Source: Hepsetus odoe (lineage: Eukaryota > Chordata > Actinopteri > Characiformes > Hepsetidae). Taken from it: DNA of 64,000 nt. Below the pieces are notes generated by a model. That model was not told the origin of the DNA, ran no database searches, and saw nothing but the letters and a program-made list of their open reading frames with translations. The translations under genes were made by a program, and so were the position numbers. The stretch lies in the NCBI GenBank assembly GCA_017165825.1, contig CM029370.1:14594233-14658232 (forward strand), given 5' to 3'. Each line of letters starts with the position of its first letter. The first letter of the stretch is position 1. This document shows positions 1 through 13,474 of the stretch, piece by piece.

Positions 1-552
1 ATGTGTCTCTTTCTATATTCTACTCTAGTCCCATCCTCTGTAGAGGCTCATGTGAGCTTTGGTGTAGTCCTGCAAGTCTTTAAGCTTGCGTACACATGTA
101 ACATAGGAAAGATGTGTTGTTTCCAGGCCAAATGACTGTGCATGTCACACACAGATGCACACATTTTCAGCATGGTTGAAATACCAGACTTAAGACTGGA
201 CTCTATGTGTCCTGAATGTATGTGTGTGTGTGTTTGTGTGTGTAGGCGTGTATTCCAGGAAGGCAAGAGGTCCAGATGTAATGCAGTAGAAATCTAGCAT
301 GGTTTCAATTTAGTCCCCAAAATCTCCCCAACCCCCTTCGTCTCCCTTCCCCTCTTTTTCTCCTGCAGCCCAGCTAATGGGTGGTAAGTCACTTAGAGAG
401 TGTGTCTGTTAGTGCTCAGTGCAGACGTGTTGTCTGGCTCATAGTTAACGTCTCACCTAAGGAGGGCACTGTTGCCCTTAAAAAGGTGAAAATGTTGAGT
501 CAAATATTTCCATAATGTCCTTGTTTTCATAATTTTGCCCCTCACTGTTTTC

Positions 553-557
<5 letters not shown>

Positions 558-595
<38 letters not shown>
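558..595. repeat. (TG)n microsatellite
   Basis: About 19 uninterrupted TG units. It is a simple sequence repeat in scfd2 intron 1. Confidence 0.95.
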
Positions 596-597
<2 letters not shown>

Positions 598-1206
598 ACA
601 GAGGAGGAGTGGGGGCGGCTAAAGAGTTGTTCCTGGAAATTCATGACAAAGCGTTTAAGAATGAAGACTTTAACTGACCAAAGATTCCTGAAACCCATCA
701 AATCCTCAGCCTGCACATACACACGTATACACAGCTGCACAGTCATCGTGCACTCATTCACAAAATGTCACTACGTGCACAATAATGAACTGAGCTGTGA
801 TGTAAAACAGCATTTCATGCAAAAGTAGGTGTGTGTGTGTACAAGGCGTCACTGCACTCCTTTCCTGGTCCAGATTTGTTATGAGTAAGCAATAAAACGA
901 AGGGCTTTTATTATATGGGGTAGTACTATCAGGACTAACTGATACTGGCCAGCATAAGGAGCTCCTCCTGGTGTTACACAACTTGGGTGAAAGCACTCTT
1001 GAACACCACAGGATTGCCAGTTTTCCGAAGTGCTGAAAGCTTGGACCTGTACTGTAAATTCCATCATTTTTTGTACCTGTAATTACCATTGCCTTTCCGC
1101 TGTCAGAAGCGAGATCTTTATGCCAGGTAAATCTGCTCCTGGCTTGGCTCTCACTGTTACTGTTGGCTACAGACTCATTGTGATCTTCCATGTGCAGTGA
1201 TTTACA

Positions 1207-1271
1207 GCATCAGCCATAACATTAAAACATGAATAATGCTGTGTGCGTCTTCCTCATGCTGCCAGAACAGT
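1207..1271 (-). mobile_element. Tc1-like transposon, terminal fragment
   Basis: The stretch contains a variant of the terminal motif CAGCCATAACATTA, which is common at the ends of a fish Tc1-like family, followed by sequence resembling the last part of that element in reverse. Only about 65 bp survive before a SINE begins. Larger copies of the same family lie at 36236, 46707 and 52595. Confidence 0.55.
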
Positions 1272-1272
1272 G

Positions 1273-1518
1273 AGGGGTGGTGGTGGTCTAGTGGTAGGAT
1301 ACTCGTCTACAGACCAAGAGGTCGCAGTTCCGAGTCCCACCTCCGGCACTACCACCATTGGGTTCCTGGGCAGCGGTGGCCTAGTAGTTAGGTCCCAGGG
1401 TCAGAAGGTCATGGGTTTGAATCCCAGGCCAGTAGCAAGGTAGCGTCCCTGTCACTGCCCCCTGGGCACCTGTGTGCTTTGCTGTGTTTCACAATGATAA
1501 AAAGTCACTTTCAGTTTG
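1273..1518 (+). repeat. Composite SINE: family A head interrupted by family B
   Basis: Positions 1273-1370 match the tRNA-like head of a SINE seen in full at 28563 and 55171 (here family A), with the box-like words GTCTAGTGGTAGGATAC and GAGTCCCACCTC. Near 1371 it switches to a second SINE (family B), with TAGTAGTTAGG, GGTTTGAATCCCAG, CACTGCCCCCTGGGCAC and a terminal TCACTTTCA. This reads as B inserted into A. The A tail is not found after B. Confidence 0.7.
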
Positions 1519-1835
1519 TCCAGCATGTCCTGAGGTTTAAGATGTTCAAGTCAACATACTGAACTTTTTCTCCTTGTTTTATTAAACAATGCCTGAACAA
1601 TTCTGCAGTTGTGGGATGGTGCATCAGTGGTCCCTGGCATTAGGGAATACCACTGATGTGAAAGGGTGTGCTTGATTTTCACAAGTGTTTGGGAAGTGGA
1701 ACTTGGCACAATAAAATCTTCATGAACAATCTTCATTCCCAGAGCATTACACTGCCTCCCAGCTCTTTTTTCTCATTTCCTGGCAATATAACTATACTTA
1801 AATTTGTTTAATGGGTTCATTGTATTGCAGTCTGG

Positions 1836-2060
1836 TGTAATCCACAACGGGTAGCGCTGTTGCCTCACAGTGAGAAGGTGCTGGATTCTGTTCCCAAGCG
1901 AAACGGTCCTGGTCCTTTCTGTCTCCACATGTCTGTGCGAGTTTCCTCATGGAGCTCCAGTTTCCTCCCACCGCATAAAGGCATGTCAGGTGGACTGGAG
2001 ATGCTAAATTGCCCCCAGGGGTGAGTGTGTTTGTCTATGTGTGTTCCCTGCGATGAATTT
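1836..2060 (+). repeat. Interspersed repeat, family C
   Basis: Contains GGGTAGCGCTGTTGCCTCACAG, then a GTCTCCACATGTCTG block and a GCTAAATTGCCCCC block. These three blocks occur in this order in a very common fish repeat. A second copy is at 48301. The class (SINE or MITE) cannot be decided from these copies. Confidence 0.7.
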
Positions 2061-2373
2061 TTTTGTAGCATAAAAATTTGTGTCTTTTTCATCTTTGAGA
2101 AATGATACCACTGACAGGATATCCCTGCTGTTTCAACGAAAATCAATAAAAGAAAGAACTAATAAACATGTCTGCTCATTTAACTCTGTTTACCAACAGT
2201 AGACACGAATTGGGCCTCACTCACATTGAACAATTAGCGACATTCAACCACAGGCAATTACGCCGCAATTACAGCCAATTTGTAACATGATCACAAACTC
2301 ATTACCCAATTAAAGCAGGCCAAGACACCTGACTGCTACCGTGTGAGCATGTGTGTGGTGCTTGCTGTAGTGC

Positions 2374-2645
2374 TGGAGAGGAGAAGAGAGGAGAGAGGAG
2401 AGGAGAGGAGAGGAGAGCAGAGCAGAGCAGAGCAGAGGAAAAGAGCAGAGAAGAGGAGAGAGAAGAGCAGATAAAAGAGGAGATAGATTGAAATGAAGAA
2501 CAGATAAGATAAGAGAAGAGAGGAGAGGAGAAGAGCAGATAAAAGAGGAGATGAGAGAAGTGAAGAGCAAATAAGAGAAGAGCAGCTAAGAGAAGAGAAG
2601 AGCAGATAAGAGAAGAGAAGAGCAGATAAGAGAAGAGAAATAAGA
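2374..2645. repeat. Purine-rich tract, (GAGGA/GAGAA)n
   Basis: About 270 bp in which the plus strand is almost only G and A. Imperfect GAGAGGAGA and AGAAGAGCAGATAA units are present, and CAGAG repeats interrupt near 2415-2440. Open frames here are translated repeat, rich in Ser and Leu on the minus strand, and are not genes. Confidence 0.9.
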
Positions 2646-3337
2646 CTTGTAAAAGAGGGCAAACGTGTCCGAAACTTTATGCCAATCAACCTGGTCCTCC
2701 AACTCCCTGCAGAAGAAATCGGGTGGTTCTGTAAATGCTTTTTAAAGAGTATCACTAGAATGAGACAGCAAAAGATTGTGCGCAGAAAAAAAAAAACCTG
2801 TCAACACTGTTTCAGTGTTTCTGAGGAGGAGTATTACCATTATTACCATTATAACCGTTCTGATCACAGGGACATATTTAAGCAAATGGACATACATTGA
2901 TTGTGGATTTTAAGCGCAGAAATATTTTGGGCTCACAAAACACTAAACCAAATTCCTCTGAGCAGAACCAGCTTTGTTACACTTCAGTTCAAGCGCTTCA
3001 GCTCAGCGTATTATCCAAAACATTTTTTAAAAATGACTTATTCTTTAGACCTGAAATAATTCTAATGCACATCTGGAGAGCTATTAGAGCCAGCAGCTGT
3101 GCTTGTGTTGACAAGGACTTGTTTAATAAACAGGCTATGGACTGATTGTGAATCAATACGATCCAAAATATAGTCCAGACAGCCCATAATTATAAACTAA
3201 AGGTTGCTACAAACATAGATAATCCAGCACTGCACTCATAACAACCAAGAAACAGGCTTGGCTATTTGTCTGAAAGATTTCTTTTAAAATTTTTGTTACC
3301 CTTGCAACTCACTTTTTTGACAACTTTAGTTACATTT

Positions 3338-3533
3338 TCATTTACGGCATTTAGCAGACGCTCTTATCCAGAGCGACTTACATGTCCTAATTTCAGGGAC
3401 AGTCCCCCTGGAGCAACTCAGGGTTAAGGGTCTTGCTCAGGGACCCAATGGTGGTAGTGCTAGAGGTGGGATTCGAACCAGGGACCTCTTGAGCTATAAG
3501 CAATTACCCTACCACTGGACCACCACCACCCAA
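3338..3533 (-). repeat. SINE family A, nearly full length
   Basis: In reverse it runs from a tRNA-like head (CTAGTGGTAGGGTAATTGC is recognisable) through CCTGAGCAAGACCCTTAACC to a tail with GTCGCTCTGGATAAGAGCG and TGCTAAATGCCG. Head, body and tail agree in order with the copies at 28563 and 55171. Confidence 0.85.
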
Positions 3534-4987
3534 CAAGTTACTAGCAATACATTCAAGTACATTCAATAACTTCCATGCCTCTAGCTTTTAATCAATGTTT
3601 TAAAAAATTTAATTTAACGTTTGTGTCGTTTATAAGAAATGCTGCTCTGGAGCATGAGCTAGCCGATGGAGCAGTAGATCTGTGTTCTCTGGAATGAGGT
3701 GCTGCTCATTTGTATGCGCTTCATAAATGGCTCATATCTGCAGACCTTTTTATTTATTCCTCTTGTATCGGCTGTGGTTTGTACTGTTTTTGAAACCACC
3801 CTTCCAGTTTTAGCAACAGGACTTTGGCTAACTAAAACAAAAGCAAGTAAACAAAGGCATTTCTTGTTGTTGGTGCAGGAACCACAATACACATCATATT
3901 ATAAGATGTGTGTCTTGTTACACGCCAACAAACTCCATCAAAACACAAGAGGACACATTTTTACAAATCACGGTTTGCTTGGTGAGACACACAGACAGAT
4001 CCTTGTATCACAGATGTGCTCATCTGTTACTCATTTTAGGTCATGGGAGACTCCCCCAGCAGCAGATAATTCCCAGAGAGTGAGTATTTGAGGAGAATGC
4101 AAAACCCCACCTCCTACAAACGCAGAAACGAGCCAGTCCACTCCAGAACACATGACCATTCACACCACACACTCTAGAGGACTACAGGGGGTTTAATATT
4201 ACATATCTGGATGTACTAGATCTCTTAATCCTGTTATCAGCCTCCCACCACCCCCTAAGTGCTCTCATGCCAGTCAGAACAAAGAGGTCCATCAATTCAT
4301 GTCCTTCGTTTCATGGTGTGATTGTGCCTGTATAGAGACACTCAGACTGGGTACTCAGAATTATTCACACTTCTGTCCAGAAGTATGTTACTATGCTGCT
4401 TATATTGGTGGTTTAGCCTCTCCTCAGATCCTTCTCCAGTTAAATAAACCTATTCATTGTGCAAACAATCACAGCAGTGCAACACAAAAATGGACAAAAG
4501 CACTAGCTCAGCAAAAAATCGAATTCACAGCTTACTTCAGATGAAGTTGACCACCTAACATATTACCGGTGTCCAAATTTTACTTTTTCTGCTGACTGAG
4601 TTACCCTGGCTAACATGACCACATGAACCCTAGAAGTCAACTGTACCAAACAGTCACCATAAAAACATCATGAAAAACTTCTCTCAGTCTAATCTAGCAT
4701 CATCCAGGTCTTCATTAAAGGCGTGCAGACTTGTTGATGTGGTTTAGGACAAGCAACGACTATGAGCATTACTGTGGGCTGTAAAAATGAATAAAACCTC
4801 ACAAAACACTAGGGCTGCTATTCACAAAACAACATCTGTGTGAGCGGAGCTTGTGAGAGTTCTCCGTATTTACAGACCTATGCTTAGAATTCAGCCGAGT
4901 GTTGAGAAGTTATTTGGATTTAGAAGTCAACTGTATCAAACTGTTGCCATAAAAACATAATGAGAGACCTCTCTCAGCCACAACGAA

Positions 4988-5239
4988 TACCATGAGTGCG
5001 AATGAAAGGGAAGAAAGTGGCGTGGTTAGGATGCAGGGATAGAGGTGACAAAGGTGGAGGAATTTAAATACCTGGGATCAACATTTCAGAGTAACGGCGA
5101 GTGTGGAAGAGAGGTGAAGAAGTGAGTGCAGGCAGGTTGGAATGAGTGGAGAACAGGGACACTGTTCACTGTTGAGTTCTGCCCTGTGATGGACTGGTGA
5201 GAGCTGGGACAAGCAGCTAAGAAAATGAGTGAGTGAGGA
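4988..5239 (+). mobile_element. RTE-like LINE scrap joined to another repeat tail
   Basis: Positions 4988-5153 match, base for base over long stretches, the part of the LINE at 63460-63620 that encodes the region after the reverse transcriptase active site (words GAATGAAAGGGA, GTGGCGTGGTTAGGATGCAGG). From about 5154 the sequence changes to a different repeat tail with CCTGTGATGGACTGG, as in family C. No open frame survives. Confidence 0.8.
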
Positions 5240-6377
5240 ATAGTAAATGTTTAGTGCTTTTGGAAGGCTGCATTTATGCATTTGTTTCAGGGACTGAAAT
5301 ATATTTCTTACCTGTTCAATGCAGTGGGCACTGCTGTAAGCTAAGTAGTCAAAGTAATACATCATGACTGTAATGAATTCAAAATAAGCTGCAAAAAACG
5401 ATTGGACTGTATGAGACTGTACTTGAACGGTGTGTCTTAAAATAGAATGTTTATATGCAAGCGTTATTTTCTGTACAAGAAGTGAGATAACTAAAGAGCC
5501 CTATAAAGGCAGAAAAACAGAGAGTGTAACCTTTTGCCATGAATTTAGACATGCAGACAGCTAGAGCGGTACTGAAAATATACCAGCGTGTTCCTAAAAG
5601 CCCTAGAAGCTATTTCCTGCTCCAGCAGTTTATGTGTGGGCCTGAGAATGGAGGCCCCTCCACTGGGCTTCAACTACACACCTGCCCAGCACCCACAGGA
5701 AATGGGAGAGCAGGATAAATTATTATTACATGAAAAACTACAGGCCTGTAGCCTCTCTATATCGTCCCTTCTAGCCTTGCTTCACGTTGCTGCCCTCATT
5801 CTCCTCACTTCTTTCCTCGATCTGCTTCTTCACCTCAGCTGAATACATTTCAAGCAACTCTTATTGTCCAAACACTCTCTTTACAGCACAGCGCTGAACA
5901 GCAAGAATGTCTCTCTTACGGTGCCCTTCAATCCTAATCCTTCGAGAGCAAAAACACCCAGAGCTTCGTCACATTTGAAAGTAGGTCAAGTGTGCCGAAA
6001 CAGAAGACCAAAATCAATTTATGAATGAAGAATGGTGACTCTGTGACCTGACAGGGCCAAGATCCACTCTTCCTGTAACTAAAAGCATGGAGGCCTAAAA
6101 CGTACTGCATGCAGATTTAATGCAGATGAAAATGTACTTCCACATGAGCGGGATCCGTTTTTCTATTTCATGCCGTTAGGAACTAAATTCTCTCAGTCGC
6201 AGTCGCCCTTGTGTCCCGTAGTGGCCTCTGAAGTCCTGTGTAGAAGCAGAGGATTGACAGATTGGTATAAAAAGTCAGCCAGGTGCAGGAAGGTGGAGCT
6301 GAATAACCACTGCCAAGAACAGCACATTACCCCAAACTAGCTGGATCATACCTGAGAGCACATGTGCTTCCACTCAA

Positions 6378-6379
<2 letters not shown>

Positions 6380-6421
<42 letters not shown>
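6380..6421. repeat. (CA)n microsatellite
   Basis: About 21 CA units, followed by looser CA-rich sequence to about 6475. Confidence 0.95.
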
Positions 6422-6424
<3 letters not shown>

Positions 6425-8449
6425 GCCATCTACACTAAAACACACCCACACACATCTATAATACACACCCACACGCATCCAGAGCTCAGCTGCATTGCTT
6501 TTTTTGTTCCTTTTATCATTTGGGTTTAAACCATTCGTCCCCACAATACTTTATATTTCTTGTTATTCTCACCACGATGGTTGATTTTGTTTAACAGCTC
6601 AGCCTGTCCTTTTGTCAAGAAATTGCAATTACAAATGGAATGAAACCAAATTTCCAAATTACGATGCTAATTGCTGTGTTTTTTTAAAGGATGAACACAA
6701 TGCCTGCGATGAATCATGCAGTCTGTTAGTTATTTAAAAAGAGTGAAGCTGTCCACAACATTCTGAAAAAAGCTTATTGTGACAGTGAAACCTAACCTTT
6801 ATCATAATCCATTGTTTTTATCCTCCAAAAATAGATTTCTTTCCCTCTTAATCATCAAAACCAGAGCTTGTGTAAAAAGCATTTTTAACAGTGACATTAA
6901 AGCATTTTTAACAAGAGCCTTTTTTCTAGTCATGGTAACTTTGCCCTCTTTTTCGCCGGTTTTCCTAGAAAGTCAGATCATTTGTGGCACAAAAAACACA
7001 AAACCAAGTACAGACAGACTCAGAAACATGCCTACATGGTGGATGGCACTTGCCCAAAATCCTTTAAGAATATCCCCAAGCCATGGATAAGTGGACCAAC
7101 TAGTACCAACCCCTCACAAAACACACACACACACATATTACTCTATTCCATTTCCTTCCTACACATTTCATCTAAATCAGTGCATGAACACACACCCTGA
7201 CCACCTACGGGACCATAAACTCCACACACTCATGAGAAAGGATTACCTCAAAGCAAACCAACTAAAACATCAACCCATAGCTACCATTACAAAGAGACAT
7301 AGACTGGCACTTCTCACACAACCACACATGAAAACACAGACAACCCTGGAAGTTCTTACAGTAAGATCTGAATAAGCACAGTGTAGCAGCGAGACTGGTA
7401 TAAAGCGCCAGATGCTTCACCAGTTCAGGAAACATAATTCTCCATTCAGCAGTCTGTCCAGCGTGTGAGGTCCCCAAGTACTGGGCCAAACCCAGTGACC
7501 ACCCGTACCAGCCTGTGAAAAAAACACTCCCCAATTACAAAGGGGAACAGTGCACAATAATGAGGGCAGAGGCCCACTATTAGAAGACAAAAATAAAACA
7601 TTTTCATATATATAGAAGAGGTTTCAGCTGTGGTTGCCTACCAAAACACAAAAACGACTAATTAAATTTATATGACTGGAGAGCCAGCGAGGAATGCAGC
7701 CAATCATAGCAGACTGGAACATGGGTGGGAAAATCCAATACCAGTATCATTGCAGGTCTGCAAAATAGAACATTTGATATTAATTTGATCTAATTCAAAA
7801 TGATTTTTACTCTGTGCTATTAATATCTTGTCCACCGGTTCAAGATTCAAGTTCCAAGGTAATGCTCCAGTGTTTTACTGAATCGAGAAGTTTATGTAAT
7901 TCAGCACAGGCTACTTATTTTGGTCAAATGAGCCCAGACCAGTATTTACCCAGGTCACATTATTGATGAATCCTTCTGCAGAGCATTTCTTAAATGTCAA
8001 AAACAGCAGTATAACTGCCTTGTGATGATATAGCATTAATGTGAGCAGAATTAAGAACGAGAGAAAATGAGATGGAACATGGAAAATGGAACAAATAAAC
8101 ATGAAGAGGTTTCTTACAGACATAACAAGATTCATAAAGTAGTCAGGCCTACAAGCTGCTCCATAAAAGACATCTGAAGACCTTGAACGATATAAATAAT
8201 GCGCCTCAAGTAAGCCCTGTCACAATGAATCAGAACTGAGAAACATGTCCTAGATGCTTTTACACACACACACACAAAAAACGAAGACTCCCTGCTGAGC
8301 TTGGGTAAAGCAGAGTGAAGAGAGTGGACTGAGTGAAACTCAACTGGTTCTTGTCAACTGAGTGCTACACGCTACACCTGCCACTATGGATGTATGTGTG
8401 TTCCAGTGTGAAGGGGGGTGTAACAATAATATATCATTTCAATATTATA

Positions 8450-8450
<1 letters not shown>

Positions 8451-8510
<60 letters not shown>

Positions 8511-8545
8511 GAGAGAGAGACAGAACAAGAGGCATAAAGACAGAA

Positions 8546-8615
<70 letters not shown>

Positions 8616-8618
8616 GAC

Positions 8619-8672
<54 letters not shown>
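8451..8672. repeat. Compound microsatellite (GT)n-(AT)n-(AT)n-(GA)n
   Basis: About 22 GT units, then a short AT run, a 40-bp GA-rich spacer, a long AT run (8551-8606) and about 25 GA units. Frames across it on both strands translate to Ser-Leu, Ile-Tyr or Cys-Val runs and are not genes. Confidence 0.95.
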
Positions 8673-8674
<2 letters not shown>

Positions 8675-11600
8675 TGCCTTCCAACTAAAACCACATGAGA
8701 GGCAACCGGAGGAAGAGGAGGAAAAGAACAGATGACAGACGCTTCCCAAGCGAGGAAGACACAATGAGCACTGGGGATGGACACACACCAGATGCACACT
8801 TACCATAATCTTACACACACACACACAAATATATTTCTGCATTCCAGTAGTTATGGCAATCTAATTAAAACCCAAAATCTAATTTACAGTTTCCCTCTTT
8901 ACCCCAGATACAGTCGATCAGCCGAGACAAGCCTGATGTCTGAAGCATGCTTCTTTAGTTTAGCCTATGAGGCCAATGTGGTAACAAATAATGGAAGCTT
9001 ATATCTCAACAATCAGCCCTGAAGTCATCACCACGAGCCTCAGACTGTAGATGTTTACACTAAAAACAGCATCTCACGATGCGCCCACTGTCACTGAGTC
9101 GGATTCCAGCTGTGTGTATAAGCTGGATGGGGCACCAGATCACAGCTCGGTTCAGAAGCTTTGGTGCTTCTGCATTGTCCTCCTGTGGCCCATTTATTCT
9201 GCCTTTACATCATCTCACATCATACTCAACTCCTGTTTGTTATCAGCGGTTTATGCTCAGTATTGAAAAGCACTAATAAGTGTGAAGAGACATGGCAACG
9301 GTATACAGTACAATGTGGTTTATTGTGTGCGCCTGTGTGTTTGTAGATTATCCAGTCTTAGCTAACGATTAGAAAAAGCTTTCAAACTGGAATACCAAAA
9401 ACAGCAGTGTTCCCAAAATGATGATAGATCATAATTTTATCCATAATCCCAAATGGGCATGTCGTAGGGTAAGAAGCAGACAAGTTATCCAATAGGTCTT
9501 CTGGCAAATTAGGAAGCCTGGCATTTAAAGTGAAAACGATCCCAACACTTTTTTTGATAACGTTAAAAGCAATATCAAGCCCGTTTTTAGCAATATCAAG
9601 CCCATACATGTAGAAAAATGAATTCAACACAAGTGTGATGCATATAATCCTGTGGGGAAGTGCTGTAGTAGTTTTTAAATATTGCCATTGATGTCAAAGT
9701 TTATTGATATCAAAGGTATAGGTTTAAATTACCAACAAATAAGTCTAGAGTAGAGGAATCTTAGCCTTTATTGTATAAGAATAATCTAGTTGGCCGGCAA
9801 GGTAACTTGTTTTCTTGCTGAGCCATTGGCTCGGTTTATGTTCTAGATTGATGATATATTCCTATAAAAAATTAAAAAATTTAAAAAAGAACATTGTTTT
9901 CTTCCAGTTAAAAAAATGCTATTATGAAACACACACATTATTCATGTGCAAAAAACATTGTATCCAACTGTATCATAGCATCTGGCATTGTGTTATGCCT
10001 TTTGAGGCTTTTCTGATTGGCTGTTGTGACTGCAGCCTATATTTCAGACTAAAACACTGTCTAGTGCTGCAGTTGCTGTACAAAATGTTAAAAAACCATG
10101 ATTTCAAACAAAAAAGGCTGAAATCTGTTAATAAAGTTAATGTTTCACTCCCCATACATGAAGTACACATGGAAATATAAATACACCATACAATATATGT
10201 GGACTCTATGGATGGGGAGCTATAATCATATGAACATACTTCAAGCACTTGAATTCCAAGAAAAGTGATGCTAAGGAGCTTTTTAAGCGAGAGACAACGA
10301 GATCACCGTTCGCAGCATCACCACACTGATATTTTGTCAATATTATGTAGCCCTAATGTCAGCCATTCCTAGTTTTGCTGCGTCACTACTGTCTCACACT
10401 GATTCAAATATGGACAATTGTGAATCATTCAAAATCAATATTAATCCAACTCAAAATGAGTTGTCAAAAAAGAAAGTGCTAGAATTTCTGAGCATACGGC
10501 CCACACCAACAGTGAGTAAAGTTTCTCATTAGGACAAAAGATCTTCTCATCCCACTAACCTCATCTCTCTGCACCTGAACCCCGCCCCAAAGAGGAGTTG
10601 TGGTGTGGAGAGGAGTGAGGTGACCTGTTTTATACAAAAGAAATTAACAGAAGGGAGAAACTCCACTGCCAGCAAAACCCAGAGTCTGCCTAATGATGCA
10701 AAGCATTCTAAAATCTTTTCCACAGCGATGCCTTTTAGGTTCAGGTTGTACCGAGTTAGTCTTTAAAGTCAACGGACTCCAACTAACACTGAAATACATG
10801 ATAACTGAGCCGAGCTGGCAGCTGACATGTCCAACATAAAGCGTTTGATCTCAGGCCTGGTTTTTTAACAGTGCAGCAAAAAAGATACTAAGGATTTACC
10901 ACAGAACAAGAAGAGCTGAGCACAGTAAAACAGTGTTTTTACAGTGGTACGATCCGTATTTCCAACTTGTAAGAGGCCCAAGCCTAAGCTGGAGTTCAAA
11001 TGTAGGGCAGTAAGGTCAAGCAAGTTTCCCTGACCATAGGCAGTGACGGCAGAAGAAATAAAAACACCATTTAGCAGATGAATCTGCCTAAGACATTTAA
11101 CAAAAAAGCAAAAGACAGCAGGGTCACACAGCACTGCAAAAACCTGGGCTCGTTCTTCACCACATCCCATCCACAGGGAATGACATCAACAATAAACCAC
11201 TTTCAAACAAGAGCAATTATTCTAATATAAACAGACACATTTGTGATGACTAGAGCAACAGTGTACCACTACCACAAATACTGCAGGTCTGTATATGGGA
11301 ATGTGGCAAAGCATGCATGGGAAACTCCCAAGGTTTCCTTTTCCTTTATAAAAAAAAGTCAGTATTGCTTCCTTTATTCAGATATTTAGGGGCAATGACA
11401 CAAAAGTACTGCTGAAACTGTCCATAGCAACCATGTGCAAGGCGACCAAAAATGCCCACAGGAATAGCAAAAGTACAAGGGAACAGATGTTTATTTAAGA
11501 TTCCATTACCTGTCTCGATTAAACCTGATTTTCAGTGGAGAACACTCCCTGTTGAGAGAGAAAAACACCTCCAGAAACAGTGTGCCTATGAAGTTTGACT

Positions 11601-11846
11601 ACACTCACTAAAAGAGCACTAGTGTCAAGGAAGGCTGGTGATGAGCTGCCAGGATGTGTTTGAGCTGGACGCAAGCACTGGAAGCCTGGAGCTGCAAATC
11701 CCTGCCTTAAGCTGTCTGTATCTCGCTAACATGCCATCACAATGTTCATGGCTCTGCTCAGCTGAAAGTCGTCCACCTCCAAAATAATATCTGATCACTG
11801 GTGGCCCCATAGTGCTCCCTTTCCATTAAGACTGCACAGTTTATTG

Positions 11847-11935
11847 TCTGCCCTGAGGTACCCTTGAGCAAGGTACCTTGCCCAACAGTGCTCCCTGAGC
11901 GTTGTGGTTATGGGTTAAAAGCAGAGAATGTTTTT
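11847..11935 (+). repeat. SINE family B fragment
   Basis: A short piece with CCCTTGAGCAAGGTACC, CTCCCTGAGCG and GGTTAAAAGCAGAG, which are central words of family B in the order seen at 36320-36577. The head and the tail are missing. Confidence 0.65.
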
Positions 11936-13317
11936 GTTTTTTTGTGGTGGCTATAAAATCGCTATGTTATGCAGGTGAGGTGTCTCCATTAAGGGACTAC
12001 ATCCTTTGAAGCCTGCATTTGAAGGCATTATGCCCCACAGGACAGCAACTAGGCTGCCCGATTTCAAAAGGTCCTTCACATGTGGTGAGAAGTGCTGTCT
12101 TCTTTTTCCTGGCTGCGCACACGTTGGAGCCTAGCCAATACCAAGACTCATTATGTGTCCATGACAAATGATTTTATCAGTTGAAATGGCAGAAAAGTAT
12201 ATAGAAAACAAATACAACAATACATAACAATTTGCCTCCATTTTCAGTCTGCAAGGAGTTAGTAGGTAGTTTGTTATTCATAGCTGTGGCACTAGCTGCA
12301 GGGGTTGAGGTGGCCATGCGACAGCAGCAACCTTCACGAGGTACATTGTGATGCAAAAAGGAAATCCTCAGTAGGCTGGACACGTCCCATTTTTCATTTG
12401 GTGTATGGCCCAATCCAACCTTTGCAGACAAGCACTTTAGGCCTGAACTCAGAAACAGCTCATGTAGCCCAACAAAATATTTTTTTGCTGATTTTGGCCC
12501 TTGAGGACACGTTCAAATTATTCATTCATCAATGTGTTGTTTAATATATAAGGCATTTTGTAATCACTATATGCAGCAAAAAATCGCAATGCTAAAATCT
12601 GGCCCACATCGTGCAGCCTTACTTTCCCAGGTCGATGGCTGGCGGACTGTATGGCAGCAGATGGGCAACAGTCTTTAATTGTATACCTACAAAATACACA
12701 CCTGTGAAAGCTGCATCTGGTGTGGCTAATAGCAGAAATGAAAGTTAAGTGTAGCTAATAAACTGGCAACTTATTCCACTCTTACTGGTTCTGTGCCAGG
12801 CAGCCAGGTGCTAGGACGCCCGGAACCTCGGATCTGTGATGCAGATGCGTGAGCTCCCACATGTCCACCTGAACATCAGTTACATGACCAGGCAAAGGGG
12901 GCAGAACAGACAGGATCTTCTCAACCAGGTTGTCTCCATGGTGGCCCACAGCCCCTGTCAGAGAAAAAGAGTCACCGCAGGTCAGTCATTCCATGTGCTT
13001 GTATTTAAAGAGGAGGGTGTGCTCATTTACTAGGCCTAATTCTCGGCAGGCTCCTTAATTTTCAACTTTCTTTTCCACTTGGCTGTTCAGAGATGGTAGC
13101 TCATCTGCAGCTTGCAGCTTCTTGTACACGTTTTGTGTTACCTTTCTTTAATCCCTTTAACAAAGGTCAGTTTATAACCAGAGACTGGCTGAGATGAAGT
13201 ACTTTTAAAATTACAACACTGACAGAAGCAACATAACCGGGGCACATGCAGTCATACCAGCATCATACAAACTACCGTGTCAGTGTCACTGATGTTTGAG
13301 TGGATTTGAGTCCCTGA

Positions 13318-13465
13318 TCAATAAGCTGCCCCTTGAGCAAGGTACTGTCCCCAACACTGCTCCCTGGGCACTGGATATAGATACAGTCAGTGTATGGGTT
13401 AAAGGCAAAGGATTCCTTGAGGTCCACTGTGTTCTGCTCTCTCTTCACAATGACAAATATTCACT
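13318..13465 (+). repeat. SINE family B fragment
   Basis: Contains CCCTTGAGCAAGGTACTG, CTGCTCCCTGGGCACTGG, GGGTTAAAGGCAAAGG and a TCACTT end. It corresponds to the 3' two thirds of family B. The head is absent. Confidence 0.65.
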
Positions 13466-13474
13466 TAAGATCCC

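Noticed and set aside
1275..1345. tRNA-like sequences in SINE heads (also at 28563, 36320, 55171)
   Set aside because: They carry box-like words but lie in SINEs with conserved bodies and tails. None can be read as a complete tRNA with paired stems.
2310..2755. Minus-strand frames rich in Ser and Leu
   Set aside because: Reverse translation of the GAGGA purine tract.
8384..8842. 152-codon open frame on the minus strand, with Ser-Leu and Tyr-Ile runs
   Set aside because: It is a translation of GA, AT and GT microsatellites; there is no domain, splice structure or codon bias.
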